Below the pieces are notes generated by a model. It had not been told where the DNA came from and did no database searches. It worked only from the letters and a program-made list of their open reading frames with translations. Positions 46,401 through 58,400 of a DNA stretch of 64,000 nt are shown here, piece by piece; the stretch's first letter is position 1, and each line of letters begins with the position of its first letter. The DNA lies in NCBI GenBank assembly GCA_035582835.1, contig JAYKAV010002364.1, positions 691,143 to 755,142 on the forward strand, given 5' to 3'. Source of the DNA: Phoebastria nigripes (Eukaryota > Chordata > Aves > Procellariiformes > Diomedeidae). The position numbers and the translations under genes were made by a program.

Positions 46401-49400
46401 TATATCACTAGCCTAGATGCCTTCTAAGTGTGTTAAACCTCTAGAAACTATGAACTGTATTGACTGCTCTGCATGACTATTTACACTGCTTTGACTGAAC
46501 TGCCCAAATTATGTTTCAGCTCAAAAGAAAAGCAGGAAAGAATTTCCTGGAGGCAGTCTTAGACCTACTTAAGAATTGGGGAAATTATTCAGTGGCTTTC
46601 AGTTTTTCAACTGAAGAATAAAATGCATGCATGTATGCATATTTATACACTCAATAGGCTACACTGACTAGCATATAGCCTAGGTAAGGAAAAGGGGTAA
46701 AAAGGTAGGATGAAGTTCATTCTGAGGTCAGTCTATTCCAGCAGGTCCATCAGTATAAATTAAATCAACCTCAGGGCTGCTCTGACTTATGCTGGCTGCC
46801 AACAGCCTTAGGAATACAGATTGTCAGCTTGGTCAGCCAAACATAACTGAATCCTACAATGTCCCTGTGTTGACTGGAGAGAAGGGGTGACATAGGAACA
46901 GTACTACCAATTATCTTCCCTTCGAGGATTTATACCAAACCATAGGTGGTTCTTTATAATAATTTTCAGGGACATTTTTGCATCAACAATGTTGTGTTTA
47001 TTAAGGGTAAATCAAAGACTGCGCATAGTTTGCATGGACACTTAACCCATTTGTTTTCACAGCATGTACCACATTGGTGCTATCAGTTTGAAATATAGTT
47101 GTGGCCTTTTGGAAAAAGTAATTCTATGACTTCTGTTGGAACCTCCCCTATGAAAGCCATAAACCACCCAAATAACTATTTGTCAGTGAGCAGCCTGAGC
47201 AGGGCTGCTCCATGAGGGGGGCTGAGCCAGGGGTTGAAGTCATCCTGGTGCAGGCCATGCCCTCACAGATGTAGTGCCATCCCCCCAGGCAACAGGCTCC
47301 ATTAACAGCCTCAGACATGGTGAGAAGATGAGCCAGGTGAAGGCTACAACTACCTCATTAACTTTGATTTGCAGCGAAATCTGCCACCTCCTCTGATGCC
47401 TCGGAAAGACCCTGTTTTTCAACAGCTCTGAGGCTTTGCGTCTTGCTCGTCTCTTCAGCCACTGCAAAAGCTGCTGGCTTGCAGCTCTTTGCTGTGATTC
47501 CCTAGCCTGTTACACCCAGCAGTATCTCAGAGCAGAAGAGTAAGGAAGTATTTAGGAGCTCCCATGGCAAAGGACATTTTTCCCTGCTCTTTCCAGAATG
47601 TTCCAGCCCCCACATCATCTTAATAGAGCACAGAGTAAAACTGAGACCATGCAAATAAGATAAAAACCATGCAGCACAGTGTCCTATGGCCTTACACCCA
47701 CACCCACAAATGAGGGTGCATGGGCATGGAAACATAATGTATTCCCAGTACTCTTAATTCTACTGCAAATCTTGCAGAACGTGGTGGGATTTGCCCTTGC
47801 AGCTCAGACTCCTAGATCTATGTTTGTTAGAGTTCTCAATACCTAAAAGAAAATTAAGCTTAGGTTTTCTCGGACTTAGACTACAAAGATTATGAAAACA
47901 AGACTCTAAAATGTTATTTCTAAGCACATTAGTTTATTTCTCTTTATTTAGCTACAAGTAGTAGCAGCCTGAGCAGCCTCGCCCTGTAGGTGTGTCGAAA
48001 CCCCAGGTCTGTCTCTGGCATCTTCTCCTGGATGGACCCCTCGGTCCCATGTGGTAGCTCTGTCTCCTTTGGCACCTGACTGGACTCCTGGGCTCATCCC
48101 GCCGTGTTGGGGCTGTTGCTGGAGCCTGTGACCCACCCCCAGCTCAGCCTGCTGAGGATCCTGGGGGACAGTGCCCCATCAGTGAGGGCATGGCCTCCTC
48201 CAGCGTCGCCTCAGCTCCTAGCTTGGCCCACCTCCTGGAGCAGCCCCACTCATGCTGGTCCCTTTCTTGTTACTGGTTTTATTGATATCTGGGCCTCTGT
48301 GGTTCTCTAGTGGAGTAGTATCAGAAGAGCTCATGTACGAGAGCAGGTGTGGAAAAACAAAATCAAGGAAAGTCTAAGCAACAAAGATAGCACTTGCATA
48401 AGAATTGCTTAGAGGGTCAAATTTTTCTTTAATGATGTGTATCTTCAAATGAAAAAAGAAATAATTCTGCAAGATAGCTGTATGTCTGCAGCAACTTACT
48501 GGAATAGTAACCCTATGTGGTCTGGGCCAGCTTTTGTAGTCTTATGCTATGTAGTTGGAAAACAGAAACGTAAGCAATTTTTGTGATCTTGCTTATAGAT
48601 TGTCAGAGAGTTGGGGGGAAAAGGAATTTTAAACATGAGTTTTCTCCATTTTATAGCCAATTAAGAACAACACTTTTTTAGTTCTTTATATTTTTTAGTC
48701 CTTTATATTTTTCCGTCCATTGCATTTTAGAAGGGTTATAATAGTATGCAACATGGAGGGGAAAGATCTTTCCTTTTTGTGAGGGACACAGAGTAAGCTA
48801 TTGTCCAGCATGTGTATTGGTGTTGATGGAGATGTCATGTCTCCAGGCTGTCCTGAGATGGTGCAGAACAGGAGTAAGCACAGCTGGGGCTTTGCAATTT
48901 TAGAGAGAAATTTTTAATGTGGTGATAGGGGTGAGGTTGAGACAAGAGTTTGCTGAGAGGTTTATGAAAATCACCAGTCTAAATTGCATTGCACATAATA
49001 GCTGAGATCTCAGATGGGCTCTGAAAAGTTCTTATTGTCATCCTGAGTAACTAGGTAATATGGACAGAATTAGCATTTCTGAGTCATGACTTTAGGAAAT
49101 GCCAATTGCTTTTACATGCTCAAAGAGATGCAGAGTCTTTTTGCTCTTTTGCAGTGTTTTCTCATGGTCAAAACTCGTATGAATCTATGTCTTTAGTTTG
49201 ACTTCTGTCCTCATGCGAGTATTTCTGGAAATGCACAATTAAGGGAAGAGTTACCATGGATGANAATGAAATGATATATTGTCGTGGTTTAACCCAAGCC
49301 AGCAACTAAGCACCACACAGCCGCTCGCTCACTCCCCCCTGGTGGGATGGGGGAGAGAATCGGAAGGGTAAAAGTGAGAAAACTCATGGGTTGAGATAAA

Positions 49401-52400
49401 GACAGTTTAATAGGGAAAGCAAAAGCCACACACGCAAGCAAAGCAAAACAAGGAATTCATTCACTACTTCCCATTGGCAGGCAGGTGTTCAGCCATTGCC
49501 AGGAAAGCAGGGCTCCATCATGCATAACAGTTACTTGGGAAGACAAATGCCATCACTCCGAACGTCCCCCCCTTCCTCCTTCTTCCCCCAGCTTTATATA
49601 CTGAGCATGACGTCACATGGTATGGAATACCCCATTGGCCAGTTGGGTTAGCTGTCCTGGCTATGCTCCCTCCTAGCTTCTTGTGCACCTGGCAGAGCAT
49701 GGGAAGCTGAAAAGTCCTTGACTAGTAGACTACTTAGCAACAACTAAAAACATCAGTGTGTTATCAACATTATTCTCATCCTAAATCCAAAACATGGCAC
49801 CATACCAACTACTAGGAAAAAAATTAACTCTATCCCAGCTGAAACCAGGACATATATATATACACGCCTTCTCCTAACATCCCAGTTCTAATTATGTATG
49901 TCCTCTCCTACAAATTACTGGCTTCCTCCTTTTGTCCTTTTTGTCATCCCTTGCTTCTCCTTTTTATTGTTCCTAGCAACTGCTGCTGTTGACTTCCTTG
50001 ACATATACACAAATAAGTTAATGCCATCTTCTGCCCCAGAAAGCACACACTGAAGGCTCTCTGGGAGAGTAGCAGTACAACAATTAAGTATTTTTGTTGC
50101 CATACTTCCTGAAAATTGCTTGTCTTGACTGTCCCTGCAGCTGGTTTTGAACTCTAGTTTCTTATCTTTTTGGCAAGATGGTGACATCTTCCTGCAATTT
50201 TGTGTAACTTGTGCTGAATTAAGAAACTAGTAGTATCTCGTGGCATTCTTATTAGGTGATAAATATGGTCCCGTACTACCATGTTGAAAATATATAAAAT
50301 CCTTTAAAACTTAGCATGGATATTCAGCAAATGGAACCTCTGTAATATTTTAATCTGTTTCATAAAACTGAGCCTGATAACTAATATCATGCCCGTTGCC
50401 ATTTCCTCTTCCAAAGGAGGTTGCACTCAGCTCTAAGAGTAGCCAGAGGAAGGGCTGTGGCAATGACGGCAAAAGAGGGGCACGAGTGGCAGCTGGCTGA
50501 CATCGCTTCCTGTCCTGGAAATCCCCATAAAGCTAATGGTTCAGAAACAGCACATCCAAACAGCTGCTCTCATCCTGCTGAAAGGCTTGTGCTTGGGAGC
50601 ATGGTGTTTCTACGAGTTTTTCAGGTTGCGCTTGCCGCCTTCTCCTCTGTAATAGCTGGGCCTTATGCCTGGTTTTTGGTCCTCCTTCCATACCCTAAAT
50701 ATCTACACCTCCATACTGTTTCCCAGCTCCCCCTCCAGTTTCACCATCAACTTGCTTTTCCCTGCACTTCTCCCTGGAGCTCTTCACAGCCACTGCGCTC
50801 CAAGTGCTGCCAGCTATTTTCTTTAATGTTTCTAGTCTGTGTATCTTCCCCAGTCCCTGACGTGTACTCTGTGGGACCCCTCACAGGGCAGTCTCCCCAG
50901 CCATCAAGCCCAGAGAGACTGAAGGGACAGCCCCGCTGAGCTTGCTGTCCTGCTCGGGCAAGGGGCAGAGCAGAAGGGCTAAGCAGGCTGTTGCTGCTGC
51001 CTTGCACAGCACCTAGGGCAGCATGACCTGAAGCCTTTTGCCCAACTTCTTAGTTCAAAGGAAGCTTTACAGCTATCAATGAAACATTTTGAAGCTAAGT
51101 GATGAAGAGCAGACAGCATCTTTTCTCGCTCAAACTGGGGGCTGGGGGTGTTCAGTTTTCCTCTTGTTTGAAAAGCTATTGCTAAACACACCCTGCTTAT
51201 CTATCACATTTGCTACCTATCTGCTCTGAGAACTGCTTGCTGCTCTGCTAGTGCGGTGTGAGGCTGAATGGTTTCTGGGCTGGGATTACTCACAAGAGAT
51301 TCAGATTAACAGAAGTGATTAATGTTCACACAATTCAGCCTGTGTTATCGGGTGTGCTTCTGCTATATATCTAACAGGTGGCTATAGCACATAAAATTAG
51401 ATTCCAAGAGGGTTTTTTTGTTCCCCTGCTCTTTATCAACCCAAGCTTTGCGGATCCAAGGTGCAGCAGAGTGAGTGATGGGGGTAGAGGAGAGGGAGTT
51501 ACTAATTCCCCCATCACTGTCATCTGTGCAACCTGCTGCTGGCAGGGAGGCCGGGCAGCACCAGCAGCCCTGGCACCAGTGTTGAGCCCAGCCGTATGCT
51601 CCCATGTGAGTAAAAGTGTCCTTTTGCCCCAGAGCATTATTGTTTGCAATGCTTCTAAAACAGGGAGATTTGTACATGGGGATGCAGGGCTTATGTCTAG
51701 TTTGGAGGGAAGACAATGTGGGTTGAAATAACGCCTTTATGCTCCAATTCTCTGAATACTTGTGATTATTTTAAGTTTTATGTTTTGTGAGTTTAGTTGT
51801 CAATTTAAAGTTCAGCGAGTATTTTGAAAAAAAAAAAAAATCTGTGGAAAATCCTGTGGAAACTGAGCTAGAATATTGTTTTTTTAAAGTTCTGAATGGA
51901 TTTGGGTTTAACCAAAGTGGTTGTTATTATTCTGGTCAAGCGCTGGCCACTTGTTCATGCTCAAAAAGCACAGTGCTAGAAAGTTTTCAGTATGTAGTTA
52001 GTGTTCCTGTTCTTCTTTGCCAAACACCCGTGTTTCTAGTGGTCTGAAATTTCAGGCAGTAGGTGTGTTGGTAATATTGGAATTTATGTGGTAGTTTTCA
52101 AAAGCAATAGCTAAAGTGCAGCTATTAATCACCCTAAAAGCTGCCCTCTGAACAACAGAAATCTGCTTTTTAAAACTCCATTTAAAAAGAGAAAAAAAAA
52201 TGTAGTGAGGAATTGTTCTGCATTTAATCCATTAAAGTTTGAGGCTGTTGAAAGGGTTTTCCAAAATCCTACTGGCTGTCGGCCAAGTTGGATCAAAATA
52301 AACTGCACTGAAACAATCAAGAATTTGTTTTAAAATTAAATTTTCTTTTCATCCTTTAGTCTAAAGTTGCAGACAGCTCTGTGGGTGTCTGAACAAATGA

Positions 52401-55400
52401 GGATCAGGGAGGGAGAGAAACAAGAGAATTGGAAAGCAGTGGCTGATGTTTTTTGCTTCGGTTTGTGAATCTCTCTCATTAGGTTTTTCTTCACCAATTA
52501 GTAAGAATACTAAGAATATTGAAAACTAGCATTCACATACAAGTTTGACAAGAAAGGAATGTAACTCTTTACTATGTTTTTGTAAGTGGGGCTTATGTGA
52601 CAGTTAATGGTGCTTCTAATGAAAAATAGCAATATTTTTGCTACACAGAATTTCACACTAAGATAATTTGAACTTCCTGTAAGATAAACCAGAATTCAGT
52701 TGCCTAGTAAAAGATGATTATTCCTAGCTAAATATGATTATTCCATTGTTTATGGTGCCTTGGGAGAGTCTAAGTTATTTTGTCCTGTATAGGGATGTTT
52801 AAATGACTCTTTGACTTCTTATTTTATCCTGAAAGTATTGTTAGAAAATTGTTGTGCTATTGAGTAGCCACCAGATGGTAGTGTGATAGAGGTAACGTAC
52901 CAGGGGTTTAGCTGTAAGCTAAAATCAGGGGAAAGCCAGTAATGATAATAGGATACTATTTTTATAGGTTGTTGCATGTATTTGAAAAAACAAGCTGTCA
53001 TATCCCAAATACAAACTGTTTAGGTTTTCTGAACAACAGACACTTCTTGTGTGTTGAGTCAGCATAAGGCAAAAATATGTAGCCAGAGACACCGTTCTTC
53101 TTGCTTTTCAAGTAGAAGGGTACCTTGAGAAGCACATCATCTGGAATCAGCATACGTTTGTTAGTATGGATGCTTTTTTGTTAAGGTGGTGGAATCGTTA
53201 TCATAGTTCCATTGCTTAGTTAAACTAACTAAAGAGGAAGCACCAACCTTCTTCAGGGCCCACAAAGAGGGACTTACCTGTATTTCATCTGGTGACATTG
53301 ACCAACTTACCTGTTCTGGTTGCAGCATGTTGCCTTAGATGCAATAGGAAAGCCTGAACTTCAGGGTACAGGCAATCAAAGAACCATCACCTGGACTCAT
53401 GATAAACCAGGGGAGAAAAGTTGAGTGTGTTCAGAAACATCGAAGACTTCTTTGGATGTGTCTGTCTTTGGCTGCTGCCAGAATTGGGTTACTGGCATAG
53501 GTGAGCTGCTCCAGCTCATCAATTTTTCATTGCCCTCTTTCCTGAGGTTTTGAGACTCAGTGCTGCAACTTGCACACTAATGAACTGAACTAAATAAAAG
53601 TTGTGTAAATGCATAATAGTTAAAAAAAAACCAAAACAGAACACTGCTGTGAGTATATGCACATTTTTCAGCTATTTACTTCCAGTTTGTAATTACCTCC
53701 CGTGTCCCATTTCTTTCGTTGAAAAAGTACTTCAGGCATCCAAAGTGGTCCAGAGAGCTTCACAGGACCTGATCTAGACTTCATGAAAGAGATAAAAGAA
53801 CTTGCAAGGGGATTTATTGAGACCACAGAGAAAACCATGGCTTTAGAAAAGCTATGGGAGGAAAACTCAAAGTCCTCAGGTAAGCTGTCATCTTTCTAAT
53901 AATTAATTGCTTTGTCTATCAGGCAGTGATAATCATCAAACAAAGGAATACTCTTATCTTAAAAGTAAAATGAACAAACTAAAATTTTAGCTGATCTGAA
54001 AAAAGCCACTTTTATGATTACTATACTGTGGCCATCACAAAATTATCAGAAAACCAGCTAGCTTTCTAAAACTGTGCCCTTGCTTACTACCTGACAGTTA
54101 ACAAAATACTGTGAGGGAAAAGGTTTAAAGGTAAAGATTAATAATCTGAGTACATGGTTACTTGGTCTAATATGCATTCAAAAGTAACTTATCAGAATTT
54201 AAGTCTTTCTCCCCAGGTTTTTCTGTTGTACTAGAGAGTATAGGGATGGAAAACTTCAGTAGCTCACACTTGGTGACCTTTAGGCAAATCAGTCAGTCTT
54301 TCACTAAAAGTGTGAGACTGGAAACACCAAGTTCTGATGCTCGTGCTCTGTTGCCACCCATACTGTGCAGCCTTGCTGCTGTAACAGGTGGGCATTTAAG
54401 ACCTACTACTACCCTGCCTTTCTGGCTGAGTTTTCAAGCGGAAAGATTTAGGTGAAACAGTCATTTTCATTCCTGGCTGTCTGGGAGCTAGTATGTTCAT
54501 CTAGCGTTGATGTGATGATTTTGCCTTACTGAAAAGTGAATGGTAAGCAATTTCTTTTAAATGGTTTTTGTGATAATAGTAAAAGTATTGGAAAGCACAG
54601 AAAATCAAGTGGATCACTATCTTTGTAGGGTATTAGTTGTCTCACATGCCTTTACTCCTGTAGAAATGCCCTTGTGTACTACTTGCTACTGCTTATAAAA
54701 TTGATTCTTCTGAAGTTAATAATGCCTCTCTGTAAAGGAAAATATTTGATTTTACAGGGCTCCATAACATCACAGCTTTTCTTACTGTAAGTATTTTTAA
54801 AGTCTATTTCTAAATTACAGTTCTGGATTTTGAGGCATCTTTATTACAATGGTTAGAAATTTGTATCCTGNCAAGTTTTAGTAAACTATCTTTAAAAAAA
54901 ATTGGTGTGCTGTTGAGGGAAAAAATGATATCTTGTAAATTTGATAGAGGTTCAGTGGTTTCTAGATTACTGATTTAAACCAGTCTAGGTGTATTGGGTT
55001 TGTGTGGCAAGGTTTTGATAGTGGGGGGACTACAGGGGTGGCTTCTGTGAGATGCCAGAAGCTTCCCCCATGTCTGATAGAGCCAATGCCAGCCGGCTCC
55101 AAGACGGACCCACCGCTGGCCAAGGCTGAGCCCATCGGCGACAGTGGTAGCACCTCTATGATAACATATTTAAAAAGAGGAAAAAAAACCCTGCACAACT
55201 GCAGCCGGAGAGAGGAGTGAGAATATGTGAGAGAAACAACTCTGAAGACACCAAGGTCAGTGAAGAAGGAAGTGGAGGAGGGTGGTCCAGGTGCCGGAGC
55301 AGAGATTCCCCTGCAGCCCATGGTGAAGACCATGGTGAGGCAGGCTGTCCCCCTGCAGCCCATGGAGGTTAATGGTGGAGCAGATATCCAGCCCATGGAG

Positions 55401-58400
55401 GACCCCATGCTGGAGCAGGTGGATGCCCGAAGGAGGCTGTGACCCCGTGGGAAGCCTGCGCTGGAGCAGGCTCCTGGCAGGACTTGTGACCCCACAGGGG
55501 ATCCACACTGGAGCAGTCTGTTCCTGAAGGACTGCACCCTGTGGAAGGGACCCATGCTGGAGCAGTTTGTGAAGAACTGCAGCCCATGGGAAGGACTCAC
55601 GTTGGAGAAGTTTGTGGAGGACTGTCTCCTGTGGGAGGGACCCCATGCTGAAGCAGGGGAAGAGTGTGAAGAGTCCTCCCCCTGAGGAGGAAGGAGCAGC
55701 AGAGACAATGTGTGATGAACTGACTGCAACCCCCATTGTCCATCCCCCTGTGCCGCTTGAGGGGAAGACGTAGAGAAAATAGGGAGTGAAGTTGAGCCTG
55801 GGAAGAAGGGAGGGGTGGGGGGAAGGTGTTTTTAAGATTTGTTTTTATTTCTCATTACCCTACTCTGATTTGATTGGTAATAAATTAAAATAATTTCCCC
55901 AGGTCGAGTCTGTTTTGCCCATGACGGTAATCAGTGAATGATCTCTCCCTGCCCTTATCTCAACCCACGAGCCTTTAGTTGTATTTTCTCTCCCCTGTCC
56001 AGCTAAGGAGCGGAGTGACAGAGCGGCTTTGGTGGGCACCTGGTGTCCAGCCAGGGTCAACCCACCACACAAGGTTGTTAGTGGCTAAAATTCACAGCTA
56101 TTTGAAGGCTAATTGTTCATTAGGAGCAATTTAAAAGTGCATCTGCCAGACCTTGTGTAGTTGTATAAAATTATATTACAAAATGTCTTGCAAGGAACTC
56201 TTATCCTAATGTGTACTTATTATTAAAAAAAAACAAAGCAAAACAAAACAAACCCAACCCAAAACTTAAAAAAGGACTGCAGTGGGATTGAAAAGATGGG
56301 GGTCTTGCTTGGATGAGACTACTTGGAATTCAGATCTGCGATCCAGTAAATATGGCAAGTAGACTCAAGTCGGGGTGAAGGAAGACAGATTTGCAAGATG
56401 TAGCATAACTCCTTCCAGAATAAATTTGGCAGTTTATGTGAAACGAGTTTGGTCTTTGCGCTGTCCCTAATGCATTAGTCTTTCACCCTTGCAATCTCAA
56501 CAAAAAGAGGAAGGCTGAATGGGCNCAGTAGTGGATCTCCATTACTGTCAATTTTGTACCTTTCACAGATTACTCATTTCACTTTAAAAATATTTTAAAA
56601 TGCATTTTCTCCATATGTGATTGATTGTGACTGCTACTTCATGAAACCTAGATTTCCAATTTATAACTTGAAATTAGATGGTATTTTTATAGTAACATTT
56701 TTAAATTGCTCATGAGATACTTGATTGAAAGGAGTTGTATCAATATGATATTTCATTTCTGGAATGGAATATAAAATAGAAAGAATGTATTTATCAACAT
56801 TAAGAAAATATTTAGTTGAAAGTAGCCTATCATTATTAGTAACAGAGCTTGTATACACAAGCTTCTTTTTGTATAAACCATGCTCATGTTACTATTATCC
56901 AAAAGAGCCCTAGTGAAACATTAATTTAGATAAACAAAGACTGCATAATAAACAAGTATGATAGAACCTATGTTTTGCATAGGCATCTGACAGTGTAGTC
57001 CTATAAAAGAAGTGGTTTTACCTCAGTCCATCTTTAAAGAGCCATTCTTATCAATTATTATTTGACACCCCCACACACCCCCCAAGGAGCTGTGAGGCAA
57101 GGATGGCATGTCCCTGGCAGTCCCCTGGTCTTTACACCCTAAACTTAGAAATTCATTGCAGGGGTAAAGAGCTCCTTGTGTTTGAGATCGCAAAGATGAT
57201 CCTTCTCTTTGAGAGAGAGTTAAACTTCTGAGCAGAAAGAGGTTGTTTAGCTTTTCTCCCAGCTCCATTTTCCATCAGAGCAGAGAAAGACATCTGAAAC
57301 AAAGCTGCCATAAGTTCAAAGTACTACCAAAATGATGTGGTGAATTACCAAAACTAGAGGTACGTTTCCACTTGAAAAAAATATTTTAAATGGTTTAAAA
57401 TTCAAGAGGGCAGGGGTAGGGGAAATAACATGTACCTGCCTTTTTTTTTGTTTTGTTAATGGAAGTGTTGCATGTAAATGTGTTTTCTTCGCATAAAGAT
57501 GGATTTGAATGAAGTGGAGGAAATGATTTCTAGAGCAGAAAACGTATACAAGCAACCATATTTCTGGAACCTTCTGCATTCACTCCCTCACCTTGAATTG
57601 AACCGCTTTTATACAGAAGATGGGTTAGCTGCTGTAGTACAGTTTCTAAAAGTTATTCAAAAGTAAGTACTTTTACATGCTTGAAAGTGCTCTGTTTTAA
57701 TATTTTACCTGCAATTCTTGTTCTTCTCACTGGCTATTTAATAAAATAAGCATCTTTATCAGTGTAAAGAGGCTGAAATTTTCTTCTGTTTACCAGATTC
57801 TGCTTTTATAGAGGTGTGGTAGGAGTTTTCACCCATTCTGATTCCTTCATAACTGTACTTTTCATCTCTGTCCAGCTCAGCAGAGATTCCCTAGGAGTCT
57901 CCAAGAAGTAGCTTCATCTTAGCAATGGTTGAAATCAGCTTATTGCATAATACGGCTTTGAACTTTGTAATATGCTTTGGGACTCTTTGAAAGAGAGAAT
58001 ATTTACCTATGAATATAAGAAAATCATAGTTTGGATTCTAATCAACTTAATATCTATGTTGCACTTGGTCAATGTTGGGAAAATTACTCCATTTTGTTTC
58101 TCAAGCCTCTTGCTATCAAAATAGCTTTGGCTCTTCTCTTACAAGAAACAAAGCAGTAAGAAAAAACCCACAGAGACTGTATTCTGAATATGAAAGTTTT
58201 CTGCCTCAGGTAAAGGACAGCTGGTTTCAGAGGAAGACATGGTATCAAAAGCACAGACTAAGACAAGTATCTATAGGAATTTTCAGTAAAATAAGGGAAT
58301 TGTTAGGAAAAAGTAAAAAATGTATTTGCCAGAGTAGGTAGTTGGTTGTAATAGGTTTATAGGTAATTGTCATTGTAGCCAGTTAACATATTTATAAGGC

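Larger units (their letters stand above)
44298..53745 (+). other. ABCA13 intron 3 (9.4 kb)
   Basis: Contains (AAT)n at 45476-45492, a compositionally different unclassified patch at about 45500-46270, the inverted repeat pair at 47.2 and 48.2 kb, and the LTR at 49280-49852. The open frames at 50421-51731 look like chance in a locally GC-richer stretch. No further ABCA13 exon was recognised. Confidence 0.6.
53880..57498 (+). other. ABCA13 intron(s) around the tentative exon
   Basis: Holds the tentative exon at 54217 and the 1080-bp LTR at 54990-56069. The remainder is AT-rich with an A/C-rich run at 56225-56265. Confidence 0.6.

Noticed and set aside
50421..50939. 172-codon + strand open frame
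   Set aside because: Local G+C is higher, a second overlapping frame exists on the other strand, and no domain or splice context supports it.
51363..51731. Overlapping 117-codon frames on both strands
   Set aside because: Mirror-image open frames on opposite strands with no homology; shadows of composition in the ABCA13 intron.
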